NCBI GenBank assembly: GCA_032718475.1
Contig: JAUCBJ010001275.1
Location: 1-64,000 of the forward strand
Direction of reading: 5' to 3'
DNA: 64,000 nt
Source: Nemertoderma westbladi
Taxonomy: Eukaryota; Xenacoelomorpha; Nemertodermatida; Nemertodermatidae
The notes beneath the pieces are model-generated. The model did no database searches, was not told the origin of the DNA, and saw only the letters and a program-made list of their open reading frames with translations. Shown here in pieces: positions 46,895 through 57,656 of this stretch. Each line of letters starts with the position of its first letter. Position 1 is the stretch's first letter. The translations under genes were made by a program, and so were the position numbers.

Positions 46895-47045
46895 GATTCC
46901 ACGATATAATTTGAAATCCCTTTAGTCCCTTTAAAGCATTCGTGCCGAAACGATAACTGCCCTGGTCCGTCATGCTGGGATTGAACTCACAACTTACGAC
47001 CTCGGGAGAGATGTGAAATCAATGCAACCACTACATCAAGTAGTA
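46895..47045 (-). mobile_element. tRNA-derived SINE copy 2
   Basis: On the minus strand AGTGGTTGCATTGATTTCAC (A-box-like) is followed by GTGAGTTCAATCCCAGCATG (B-box-like) and GGCAGTTATCGTTTCGGCAC. Layout and wording match copy 1 at 19755-19930. Confidence 0.65.
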
Positions 47046-48686
47046 GTACACATCACATCGTCAGGAACTTAATCCGGTTGTATACAGCCAGTAATGATCC
47101 GTTTAGCACAACTGTTTACCATACCTTTACAATAGGGTCTGAGTTGGGGACTTCCATCGTGGTTGCCTCAGCTTCCCGGTATCTTAAAAGTTTTCCATAC
47201 CTCTGCAGGGATTTCAACTAACCATACTAGCTTTATTATTCAACATGCTCTTAATGTATCTGTGGAGTTCTAATATAGTATATTTTCATAATAAGAATTT
47301 TAGTGTATCATATTGATACTTCCTGATAAGTTTTATTCAAGTCACGAATTCGGCATGAAATATTTCCTACTTGAAATGCCCCCAGGGTCATCGTGCAGTA
47401 GTGGAGCTATAGATAATGTATGGTATAATGCATGATGAGATGCGTGATGCAAATAATTATTGTTTGTTGCCTTAGTATAACAGAATTATTGTTTCGCGCT
47501 TCTTATATAGCTCATCTTCAAAAGCAGCAGGGATTATGGAATATGTTTTTGAGTTATATTTGCATCTAACTTGTAATTTATTTATTTGATTTTAATGTTT
47601 ACAACTAACGATTTGTGATTTAAGTTCTAATTGAAAATCAGATTAAGGATAAAAATCGCCTGTTTTGCACAAATAATTTATTCTGTAACTCCCACATAGT
47701 AGCACATTATTTTAATTAATGTGCTACTATTGTGCATTACAATACAATTAAGTCATCCTCAATACTTTGTCTAGCATATTTTCTCATTTTTTGTTTGTCT
47801 AGTGGTGCTGCACTTTCAAGGGCTATACCCTGTTCTATACCAACTTAGCAACGAACAGCTATGTTGACCAAATTTCAGCTCCAAGTTGCTTATTACCAAA
47901 ATCCAAAAAATTAAGAAATTATTGAAACAAAATGTGTATTTGTAATAAACGGTGTAGGCATGAATCTTTTCTGGGCAGAATTGCGCTTAAACTGCCCACA
48001 GGGTGAATGGGGTATGGACTAATTATTCGAGTTAGTAATCTGGAATCCATTACTGTGTTGTCGCCAGGTGCTCGCTATCCATTCTGGCGGAAATATTCCA
48101 AGTACCTTTGCTTGGCATATTGAATATGAAATGATAAGGAAGATTTTAGAATCAAGCATCTGGATACGGCCTTTTACTCTCCCCCCCCCCCCCTCCCTTA
48201 CTGCCACTACAGGCAGAGCAGAGCTGATAGTTTCAGTACAGACATTAAGGTTATTTATACGGAGAAGAAAATCAAAGTAAAAAACTGAACAGTATGGGTA
48301 TACAGTAGGTACTAGTAAATTATATATGAAAAACTAAATACTGCCCCTACTGTAGTCATTGAAAATATAGCATGAAATTTTACTAGAACTTTAAAAAATT
48401 GATAGATGTAGATGAAATTACAAAAGTACTTTTGACTAAAGTAGGATTTTATAGCTTGAACTTTGTTATTTTTAAACTAAAACTTGACAAAAAAAAGTAG
48501 TTCTTTTTACAAAAATATATTAATAGGTCCGATGTTTGGTGACTTAGACGTTCACGTTAATAGTTATATTATTCCAGTACGTCGATTTATTAAATGGTTT
48601 TTTTCGATCCCTTCACAGCAGAAAATCTCTTAATTTTTGATGAAATTAAGATTATACGTGCAGTTGTGTTCGTGGAACCCCATTCC
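47046..48686. other. No gene seen; one perfect hairpin
   Basis: The only clear structure is the hairpin at 47697-47729. A C tract lies at about 48180-48193. Confidence 0.4.
47697..47729. repeat. Perfect 13-bp inverted repeat
   Basis: TAGTAGCACATTA, a 7-nt loop, then TAATGTGCTACTA. It is not followed by a T-run specific to a terminator and has no neighbouring gene. Confidence 0.7.
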
Positions 48687-48885
48687 GGGGGGGGGGGGGG
48701 GGGGGATCCCTAACGCCGCCACTAACTTACGATATAAACGCACACGATATAAACGCACACGATATAAACGCTGTAGGTCTCATATTCAGTTATTCATATT
48801 CACGATATAAACACACCCGATATAAACGCACACGATATAAACGCACATGATATAAACTCACCCGATATAAACACACACGATATAG
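48687..48885. repeat. G19 tract and 15-bp ACGATATAAACGCAC repeats
   Basis: A homopolymer G run at 48687-48705 is followed by about 8 copies of a 15-bp unit (ACGATATAAACGCAC with CCGATATAAAC variants) between 48729 and 48885, interrupted by unique sequence at 48771-48805. Confidence 0.8.
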
Positions 48886-49959
48886 AGTTAAAATTGCTAA
48901 TTTACTTAATATAATAAATAGTTATACAATAACATTATTCAGTTGAAAAACTACTGTTACTGTACTAGCTGCGCTGTAGTATATCCATTTGTTGTTGTCC
49001 ATTAGCACCTTGTAGTCCATTGAGGATTTGCTCGCCTTAATCTGTTTGATGCCTAAAAATCGAATAAACATAAATAAAGCGAACATATGAATCAATAAGC
49101 AATAACACTAATACTATTCAATGAGGAATGGAGTTGGCGCATGGCTCGACTCGACTTGTCTATATTGTCTTAGCTTATTGAACGCCTGAGGTATTTTGAG
49201 TACTATTAAAAATTAATCACTGAGAAATATAATCGTAAAATTCCTGTAATTTCATATTAGGATCAATTTTTCTGTAAATATTCCAACGAAGTTCATTTTT
49301 CTTATTTTGTTTCTCATTTCACATACGGGACACGTGTCTCTAACCAGCAATAGATTTGGTACATTAATTATAACTTTATTTATTTCCAAAAGAATATCTA
49401 CAGACGACTAACGTTATGTGAAAATAAATATTTAAGATATTTCTATTTTACTTCATTTAATCTGCGCTATCACATAATGAAAACAAATTACTATCTATGT
49501 GCGCGTGAGTATAATATAGATATGGTGAGTCTTTACTACTGGGTGGTGGTAGTAGTACTAGTCGTATAGCTGATTAAATCAGCTACAAAAGAATTATAGT
49601 TAATCTGACTTCCGGAGGCTTACTCAGCAAATGAAATCAAATTAATTTGTCATTTGCCCAACAAACCATAACCACAACATTAGTGGGGCTCTCTATCCAC
49701 ATACAATGGTAAGTGACTTAACCGAGGGCACAAGAGATTTCTTTCTTCTTTGAACTCTAAGCCATATCAGTGATTGTTTACCACCACAGCTCAAAATTTA
49801 TGTCAGGTTTTATTTTGCATTATTTGTTAGATTTTCACATTTTTTGTTCTCAGATATATTTTTGCGGTTTTTTATGGTTCTCTTATATTGACTTTATTAT
49901 TATTGTTATTTATTATTATGAATATGTACTCCAATACCCAAAGTGGTCGATGTTATCGA
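48886..49959. other. No gene seen
   Basis: AT-rich sequence without supported features. Confidence 0.4.
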
Positions 49960-50150
49960 TTATGGAGGCCTTGTTTCCGACAAGAATGGCCATAAAGAGT
50001 TCAACGTGGACCCTAAAGATACAAGGGCCGGAGGTGGGGGCATCAAAATTCCACCCTCTCCATAATAAAAACGACGCAAATAACATCCGATTAACGTTAG
50101 TAAAACTGTATCCAGTATTAACATTCGTTTATTTTTACGGTTAGCCTCAA
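49960..50150. repeat. Dispersed repeat, copy B
   Basis: Partner of 46405-46560, sharing ordered blocks including CCCTCTCCA and CGACGCAAATA. Confidence 0.4.
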
Positions 50151-50334
50151 ATTTAAGCTCTTCTCTCTTCATTTTTTAGGGTTTCCCATTAATATTTTAA
50201 GTAATTTTATAATCTAATCTTCAATATTGATAAAATCAATATGAAAATTTGTAAATAAAAATCAAACATTAGAATACCACTATTTATATTTTACATAAAA
50301 AATATAGGCTTTATATTATAAGTCCTGTCATTCT

Positions 50335-51019
50335 GAAAGCTAGGCAGATAGTTAAATCTATGTGGGACCACAATCTCACGTAGGATGAACCTCTGGCAGG
50401 AGATCTGCTGGACAACTGGCTTAAATGGGAAAATGCCCTACCCGACATTGAAAACTTCCGGGTACCGAGAGCTTATTTCCCCAATGCTCTGCCATCGCAC
50501 ACGTACCAATTACACGTGTTCAGTGACGCTAGTGACAAAGGCATTGGTATCATAGCCTATTATAGGGCCACAACACCACAAGACACTCGGGTGTCACTAG
50601 TAGCATCCAAATCTTTGATAAAAAGCAAAGATTTAACAGTGCCAAGAGCTGAACTAAAGGCCGCACTGTTTGCAACTACTGTTGCCAAAAATATCCTGGA
50701 CGAGACTGATTTTGTAATATCTAGAACCATTCTATGGATAGACGCAGCCATAGTACTGGAATATTTGACTAACACCGTCTGCGGTTTTAGCGTATACATT
50801 ACAAACCGAGTATCAATAATACTCAACCGCACCAAGTTAGACCAATGGAGGTACATCTCCGGACCTCAAAACCCGGCTGAGATACCCTCCCGTGGTGCGA
50901 CCCCTAATGACCTCTTAAATTCGACCTGTTGGTTGAATGGGCCCGATTTCCTTTCCAAACCGGAAGACCAATGGCCTCCTCATATTACCCCGGAGGAAAT
51001 AGGCAAGTCAAGGGTCTAG
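50335..51019 (+). pseudogene. BEL/Pao Pol relic, RNase H region
   Basis: The frame reads WLKWENALPDIENFRVPRAY, then QLHVFSDASDKGIG, then SLVASKSLIKSKDLTVPRAE and LKAALFAT. This is the BEL/Pao A17-type RT/RNase H part: F-(S/C)-DAS-x-x-G is the first RNase H catalytic Asp motif and VPR-x-EL the second region. It goes on to LWIDAAIVLEYL, NPAEIPSRG and CWLNGPDFL. One TAG at about 50380 interrupts the upstream end. No integrase follows; a mutator-like relic begins instead. Confidence 0.88.
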
Positions 51020-51169
51020 AAATTGTTAAGCCAAAAACCAGGATCTCTAAGTCAACGATTTTTAAGCCTGTTGACATGGCAACCAACAGTTATGTAAACA
51101 AAAGTAATAGTCAAATTAGTTGTTGTTTGAATAGTGAGTGAGAGTTGAAACCAAGTTGGCCTAATGTAG

Positions 51170-52221
51170 AAAAACTGACAAGACTGTGCTGTCACTGTAG
51201 ATGGCACATGGCAAAAACGCAATCACACGTCCATGAATGGAGTCGTTTCTATTGTTTCTTTCGATACAGGCAAAATCCTGGATGTTGCTTGCCTTACCCA
51301 ATTTTGTTTCGGATGTCAGAATTTCAAGAATAAATCCCCACAGATAAAAGAAGCCCACAAGGAGTTTTGTGTTCGGAACCACTCAGGTAGTAGCCGGCAG
51401 TTGGGGTAGTTGGGGCAAAGATTATTTTTCATAGAAGCATTACAAGGCATAAACTCCGTTATACTAAATATCTAGGAGATAAGTTGGCGACAGTTCATCC
51501 TTTGTAAATGTTGCAGAGAGTTTACCCTATGGCAAAGAGATACAAATCGAATGTCCAAAAAAAGATTGGGTGCTTGATTACAAAATTTACGAACAATTTA
51601 TAATACACGGAAATTATCAGATGGCAAGACCATTGGAGGCAAAGGACGACTGACCATAAAACTCATAAACACGCTCCAGTCATACTATGGCAATGCCATC
51701 AGGAAGAATCCAGGAGATGTGAAGGCCATGCGGAAAGCAATTTGGGCTACCTTCTTCCAATACAGTTCAATGGATGAAATTCCAGAACACCATTGTTGCC
51801 CTAAAGATTCTACATTGGTAAATATAAACACACTAAAACTATCCCTAGGCCTATTATGGATTTGATGAAACCAATTTACAATAGCTTATCCCATCCAACA
51901 TTGCTACCAAAATGTGTTCATGGTAAAACACAAAATATTAATGAAAGTTTTAGCAGCTCTAATTGGGTTAGAATCCCCAAAAGAGTATTTGTCAGTCTTG
52001 AAACTCTTGAACTTGGTGTTTACGATGCTGTAGCTACTTATAATGAGGGTGCGCTAATCAGACTTCGAGTATTTGAGAAACTTGGTCTAGAACACGGGGA
52101 ACGGACAGTCTGGGGGCTAACAAAATTTGACCAAGAATGTGTTAGAGTTGATGAACGGCTCAACAAATTAGAAAACTCGGAATGGGAAGAACATATATCA
52201 TATCATATTAAAAAAACATAA
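51170..52221 (+). pseudogene. Mutator-like (MULE-type) transposase relic
   Basis: Pieces in several frames follow one another: CAVTVDGTWQKRNHTSMNGV (51188 onward) with FDTGKILDVACLTQFCFGCQ; then ESLPYGKEIQIECPKKDW (about 51515); then RKLSDGKTIGGKGRLTIKLI and NTLQSYYGNAIRKN (51608 onward). The last is a 121-codon frame at 51856-52221 with LPKCVHGKTQNINESF and LETLELGVYDAVATYN. This wording is that of a widespread invertebrate mutator-like transposase family; the family name is from memory. At least three frameshifts make it dead. Confidence 0.7.
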
Positions 52222-54889
52222 ATCTGAAACATAAGGAATTAAACAAATGGAATTACTCAGAAAACTATCTCGCCATACCAGACAGACTGACAGACAGACA
52301 GACAAGACAGACTACCATATTTTTATTGTTTAGAACTTTGAATGCATTTTTCTCAAAACAACATTTTTCGACGCAAATGTACACTTTTCTCGAAAAGTAC
52401 TCAATGAAATTTCACAAAATTTTGTAGACTTATCAAGTCGACCATGTAGAACATGTGGAACTAGAATCTGCTCATATAATTAATTTGCAAAGAAGTTATT
52501 AGTAATATAAACTTGAAATATTGTGAATATATTATTCATTTATTTATATTACTAAAATTATTATCTAATTGTTAACGAATTTTAATTTTTTAGGTTCCAC
52601 AAGTGCGGGACAATATTTTAAGTAATTAAAAAAATATATTATTAAAAACTATTCAGCCAAACTCTAGATAAGTGTACCTTTGTATCATTAGTGATTCAAA
52701 GGTAATTCCACCGCTTACAGGTTCCCAGGAAACTTTTTAGCCGGCCGGCAGCCATGTCTCTGCAAGCCAGGAGGATGCCACTCCTGAATGGAAAAAGATA
52801 TCAAGGATGTTATCAACTGTGTACCCAGATTCTACATCTGTAGTCCCTATGGATATCGTCGTCTTCTGCCATATGACCTACAGCAGATCCATTATAACAT
52901 TGGAGACAGTTTCTTACAAGATGTAAATGTGTAACAACCTCTGAGCTCCACACCATCATCACCTGGGATGATGTTAAATAATATGTACCCCTGAATAATG
53001 AGAGCCTGTTACAGGAAAACAATCGTTCTCATCTTACCATGGCCCATAGCTAAGCGCAAACTTTGTTCTTAAATTTGAAATAATGGAAAGTTTGTTTCAA
53101 TTCACAGCGAACTTTGTTCCTATTTTTGCGAAGTTTGTTCCTGTTTTTAGTGAATATTGCTCCTATGAAAAATATTTAGTCTGTATAATTCGCAAATCGG
53201 TTTCGAACTTTTGTTCCTATAACAGCGAATTTTGTTGCGTTCACAACTACAGTCCTGCAGTAGCTAGAGCTACGGTAGATGAATTACGACATGCATACAG
53301 ATGGCTGAAATTAACTTCCATCTTTCCGGAGTTAGATTGCACTTTTCATTTTAGCTCAAGTTGAAGTTTATAGAGGTAATTGTCAAGTACAATAATTATT
53401 TCGTAGGCTACAAGCATTGTTACGGCTGAAACCAGAAATCGCTATACATACATACAGCCAACATTGTTCTGAACGCCAATTACAGGAAATAAATCTATAA
53501 ATATTAATCTGTAACATTTTGGAAATTATTTTCGCAATTATTTTTCGCAATTAAATTTTCGCTATCGCATTACATGGCACAATCAAACCACTGGGTTACT
53601 GGGTAACGTGGCCCCTCAACCTACGAATACCAAAATCGTAATATAAGTATAACTATAACCAACCTGCGGGTTCAGCTACATAGTTGGGGATATTTATTCT
53701 CAAGTAAATCATAGATGTATAGGCCGGTAAATTTATGATGATAAAAGCCAAACTTGTGCAAATCAGCATAATTGTAAGTTGCCTTTCTTTCACCTGAAAA
53801 TCTGGGCATTTTTTATAATATATACAGCACTATTATAAATAGCATTACTAATTTTTTTTTTACAATAGTCCTACAGTAAGTTATTAGTTTATTAATTATT
53901 TACTATTTATACTGTAATTAAGGCATGGATTTCTAGAATATAATACTCAAATCTGTATTATTTACTCTATCGCAATTAATAAGGTAACAGTTCCGTATAG
54001 CACGGTAACTTTAAGATTTATGAACAGAGTTGACATGGGTTCACCAACCAAACTCTTGAACTCCTGAAAATAAGTTACAAGTTATTTTACTCATTTAAAA
54101 TTTTCATACAATAATATAAATAGAAAAATGATAAAGCTATAGTGGCTGATTGTAGCCATATTTTTTCAGGCACCTCTGGCAACTGGAAAAATATATAAAG
54201 TCAATTAAAAAGACGTCTGGAATAACATTAAGTCAAATAAGTCACCTCTTGTAAAATATTAAGTAAATTAAGTCAACTCTGGAGAAAAATTTAGTCAATT
54301 AAATAATCTCTTGGAAAAATATTAACTCAATAAGTCACCTCTGGAAAAATATTAAGTAAGCCAAACACTGCAATGTAATTCAATCTGCCCAAAGCCCACC
54401 CCATAACCTGGCTATTGATATACTATAATACTGTAGACCTACATGGACAGTATCAGCAGATGCATGGATATGGATTCTAATCAAAGAGGGGAGTTGCTGA
54501 TGTGCCAAGGGATCTCCTGCATATGATAGATAAAGCGGGTTATATCAGACGCCAGGGCACAGACATTCCAAATATACCCTGTAGGCCTACAGATGGTGTT
54601 ACTTGATCTATGAACAGGAACATCAATATTGGTGTCAGTTGTAGCACTCAGTAACAGTACCTCTAGTGAAACTGGTCGAGCTCCAGTGACCTCTTCTAGT
54701 AGTGGGACCAGTCTGAAGAACTCATCTGGTACCAGTTCCAGTAATGTAAACTAAACAGTAATTTAAACTAAACAGTCATGTAAAGTAAACTTCCAGCAGT
54801 TCACATGCGCGCAGTATTGTTGATGGCACACAATTTTCGTAAATACTACTACTACTACTAGGATCGGCATGCTGCATTGCAGCTGCATT
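52222..54889. other. No gene seen; weak repeats
   Basis: Degenerate ~22-bp repeats with GCGAACTTTGTTCCT lie at 53050-53240, and ~45-bp repeats with AAGTCACCTCTGGAAAAATA at 54200-54362. A Ser/Thr-rich open run at 54630-54755 cannot be tied to a gene. Confidence 0.4.
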
Positions 54890-55230
54890 TTTAAGAATGC
54901 TGTGCCGGCTTGTCAACAAAATTGCACCGCCACAACTCCCTATCACCCATGACATTTGCTAGATCATCCGCATCTTCATGGCCAGTGTCCTTTAAGATGC
55001 GTCTCAAGAAAGTCATGGGCTGTCCACCATGCTTATTCACTCAATGAGGCTGCCAAAGTACAAGATTATGCACTGGCTGGTCCTCACGGCGAAAGCAATG
55101 TCCTGCAAAGCGGAGGTGATTTTGTTCGAGTGTCAACTTGGGGGAACCAATGAGACACCTCCAATGTTATATAGTGTCTGGCTGGAGATGTCTGCATTGT
55201 ACTTGACACAATGAACCAGACTTTACGAGA
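54890..55230 (-). mobile_element. Non-LTR retrotransposon extreme C-terminus
   Basis: The minus strand includes VWFIVSSTMQTSPARHYIT, CRTLLSP and MTFLRRILKDTGHEDADDLA then NVMGDRELWR. The last matches the L-K-R-DTG-x-x-x-(E/D)-L...M-x-DR-x-x-W motif at the end of non-LTR ORF2 proteins. It abuts the BEL/Pao-like locus and its terminal ~55 bp are duplicated with it. Confidence 0.75.
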
Positions 55231-55507
55231 GGATAGAGAGAGAGAGAGAGAGAGAGCAGGAAAGCATATGCGGGATGATATGCATGCCCGGTTAAGGGGG
55301 CTTATGCAATATCAGGCCAAGCAGAAGCGCCGACTAGAACTGGCGCAATTGGGATCATCTGAGAGTGAGGCTGGCTCGGGTCGTATTTACGAGGAGCCAG
55401 AAGTAATGGAGACGTTCGTTAATACCCCACTTACAGGCACCGGACGACAGACCCAAGACTGGTGCAACCGTACGGGCGGGGGGGGGGGGGGGGGGGGGGT
55501 GTATTAA
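55211..55507 (+). CDS. BEL/Pao-like leader ORF, copy a
   Basis: 98 codons starting MNQTLREDRERERERAGK, with a basic helical stretch RDDMHARLRGLMQYQAKQKR, acidic LGSSESEAGS, ending in a poly-Gly run from a G tract at 55478-55499. The charged helix fits an N-terminal Gag coiled coil. The ATG lies within antisense non-LTR sequence. The G tract places the frame on a stop soon after. Confidence 0.5.
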   Translation: MNQTLREDRERERERAGKHMRDDMHARLRGLMQYQAKQKRRLELAQLGSSESEAGSGRIYEEPEVMETFVNTPLTGTGRQTQDWCNRTGGGGGGGGVY

Positions 55508-55636
55508 TAATACGTTAGAAGGCATTAATATTAATAGTACCGTAGTAGACAACCCTAATCAAACTTTCATTGCAGGAAATAACCTTTTACCTTTTATATA
55601 GTGTCTGGTTGGAGATGTGCGAATTGTACTTGACAC

Positions 55637-55920
55637 AATGAACCAGACTTTACGAGAGGATAGAAAGAGAGAGAGCGGGAAAGCGTATGCGGGATGATAT
55701 GCATGCCCGGTTAAGGGGGCTTATGCAATATCAGGCCAAGCAGAAGCGCCGACTAGATCTGGCGCAATTGGGATTATCTGAGAGTGAGGCTGGCTCGGGT
55801 AGTATTTATGAGGAGCCAGAAGTAATGGAGACGTTCGTTAATATCCCACTTACAGGCACCGGACGACAGACCCAAGACTGGTGCAACCGTACGGGCGGGG
55901 GGGGGGGGGGGGGGGGGTAA
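55637..55920 (+). pseudogene. BEL/Pao-like leader ORF, copy b
   Basis: Second copy of the leader. A change in the GA repeat near 55665 breaks the frame from its ATG. It resumes as MRDDMHARLRGLMQYQAKQ at 55687 and runs into the G tract (55897-55917), ending at TAA 55918-55920. A one-base change in G-tract length would join it to the Asn-rich frame at 55919-56428. Confidence 0.5.
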
Positions 55921-56428
55921 TAATAATACGTTAGAAGGCATTAATATTAATAGTACCGTAGTAGACAACCCTAACCAAACTTTCATTGCAGGAAATAACC
56001 TTTTACCCTGTAATAATAATTTAAATTTAAATACAAATAATCCAAATAATAATTTAAATTCAAATATACAAAATAATTCGAATAATATTATTAATTTAAA
56101 TATACAAAATAATAATAACTCTAATTTAAATAATTTAAATAATAATATTGATAACGGGGCTATTAATACTAATGTAGGAGATACAAGTGGTCCGGCCATC
56201 GAGAGCCTGCAAGGCCACGTAGTTAGGCAGGGAGCAGCGGGGGTGAGTCAACCCGACGGGGGCCTGCAAGGCCATGCAGTGATAGAGGGAGAGGCGGGGG
56301 TGAACAGACCCAGCCGCAGTAGAGATAGTGCGTCGACTAGAGAGGGGCGTAGAAGCGAAGTAGGAGGTAGTGAAGTAAGAAGTGGCGGGTGGGGGGGGGG
56401 CTACGGGCGCCCCGACACGGGAGATTAG
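55919..56428 (+). CDS. Asn-rich then Arg/Glu-rich frame, downstream of G tract
   Basis: 170 codons without a stop: NNNTLEGININSTVVDNPNQ, a long Asn/Leu/Ile-rich run (56010-56150), then GLQGHAVIEGEAGVNRPSRS, EGRRSEVGGSEVRSG and GYGRPDTGD. There is no ATG at its start, so it would need translation from the leader frame across the G tract. No known domain. It is probably the low-complexity N-terminal part of the element's Gag. Confidence 0.45.
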   Translation, partial: NNNTLEGININSTVVDNPNQTFIAGNNLLPCNNNLNLNTNNPNNNLNSNIQNNSNNIINLNIQNNNNSNLNNLNNNIDNGAINTNVGDTSGPAIESLQGHVVRQGAAGVSQPDGGLQGHAVIEGEAGVNRPSRSRDSASTREGRRSEVGGSEVRSGGWGGGYGRPDTGD

Positions 56429-56740
56429 TGGCGAGAGGGGGGGGGGGGGGGGGGGGCAGAGAATGTCCCACAAGAGGGGTGTAGAAGCGAAGTAAGAGGT
56501 AGTGAAATAAGAAGTGGCGAGTGGGGGGGGGGGGGGGGCTACGGGCGTCCCACCATGGAAAATTAGTGGCGAGAGAGGGGGGGCAGAGAATGCCCCACAA
56601 GAGGGGCGTAGAAGTGAAGTAAGGGATAGTGAAGTAAGGGATAGTGAAGTAAGAAGCAGCGGGTGGAGGGGGGGGGGGGGCTACGGGCGCCCCACCATGA
56701 GAGATTAGTGGCGAGGGGGGGGCAGAGAATGTCCCACAGG
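56341..56740 (+). repeat. Three ~130-bp units each with two G tracts
   Basis: Each unit reads GAGGGGCGTAGAAG..., AGTGAAGTAAGA, TGG(G)n, CTACGGGCGCCCCAC, GATTAGTGGCGAG, (G)n, CAGAGAATGTCCCACAAG. The G tracts differ in length, so the frame (ENVPQEGRRSEVR...GYGRP) breaks at each. Strong G-quadruplex potential. Confidence 0.8.
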
Positions 56741-56979
56741 CGTCGGCGGATAATGCGCGGGGCAATTTAGGTGAACCGCGGCACCCGACGACGGAGAATA
56801 GTAGGGGGATGATGAGTATCCCCAGGAGGGTCCAGCCAGACAGAGTAGAGTCAGATGTTAGCGCCGAGAGTGGGCGAGCGGGAAGACGTCAGTCGGAAGA
56901 GAGAAGAAGAATAGTAGAGTTTAACCGGTTGCTAGGAGCAACCGGAGAGCAAGGACGGATAGCGAGCCGTCGGCAGTAG
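56740..56979 (+). CDS. Basic Arg/Glu-rich frame
   Basis: 80 open codons: ASADNARGNLGEPRHPTTEN, SRGMMSIPRRVQPDRVES, GRRQSEERRRIVEFNRLLGA, ending CAG TAG. It continues the ENVPQ frame of the preceding repeat units. A further Arg/Glu-rich open stretch follows at 56982-57179. Probably decayed Gag N-terminal coding sequence. Confidence 0.4.
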   Translation, partial: ASADNARGNLGEPRHPTTENSRGMMSIPRRVQPDRVESDVSAESGRAGRRQSEERRRIVEFNRLLGATGEQGRIASRRQ

Positions 56980-57656
56980 AGATGGAGTTAGGGAGTCAGT
57001 GGGGTCAAACTCCGGGAGATTGCCATCGCCCCGGAGAGACGCACCGCTCACTAAGAGAAGGGTACAGAACGTACCGATACGAGAACGAGAACAGGAGAGG
57101 GGATCGAAGAGAAACTTCCCGACGGGATATAGCTGCCGATCGAGAGTACGGTAGTCACGGGGAGATTCGAGAAGATTAAACTTCGGTTCGGAAGGACACA
57201 TGCAGACTGCAGGACATACTAAAGGCCTTACTGCACATACTATAGGCCATGCTGGGAGAGATAGTGTAGGCGATAGGGTAGCGCGGGCGACGGGATTAAA
57301 CCCGGAAGTCGCGGAGTACATACCGGTATGTAGGCAAGAGGTGGATAGGCCTATATCGGTACCAGCACAGCAGCATGACTATAATATCCAGGGACATAAC
57401 ATATATCCAGGGGAGGGGCGAGTTATTGCATGCATATAGATGTATGGGCCCCAATATATTAACATCAACCCCAGTACCAAACATACCAGTGGGGGGGGGG
57501 GGGGGGGGGCAGGGTGACATTCCCCCATTACAATATCAACAATACACTCAAACAGGAATAAGAACATCGGACCCCCTGGACGAGAACAGGTCGTGCGATA
57601 CGGAAATATGGAGGGGGCCGTTACCCCCAATGATATATCCGACACAAGTTAAGTGA
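56980..57656 (+). other. Region between leader and Gag frames
   Basis: Short frames rich in Arg, Glu and Gly, and a G tract at about 57490-57510. No domain seen; likely eroded 5' Gag sequence. Confidence 0.35.

Larger units (their letters stand above)
55172..56006 (+). repeat. Tandem duplication of ~420 bp
   Basis: 55172-55592 and 55594-56006 share over 90% of bases by eye. Each contains the non-LTR tail, the MNQTLRED leader frame, a long G tract and the NNTLEG start. They differ in length of the GA-repeat and G tract. Confidence 0.85.

Noticed and set aside
55355-56765. Minus-strand Pro-rich frames (PPPPPP) opposite the G tracts
   Set aside because: They are simply the complement of G runs in the BEL/Pao-like leader.
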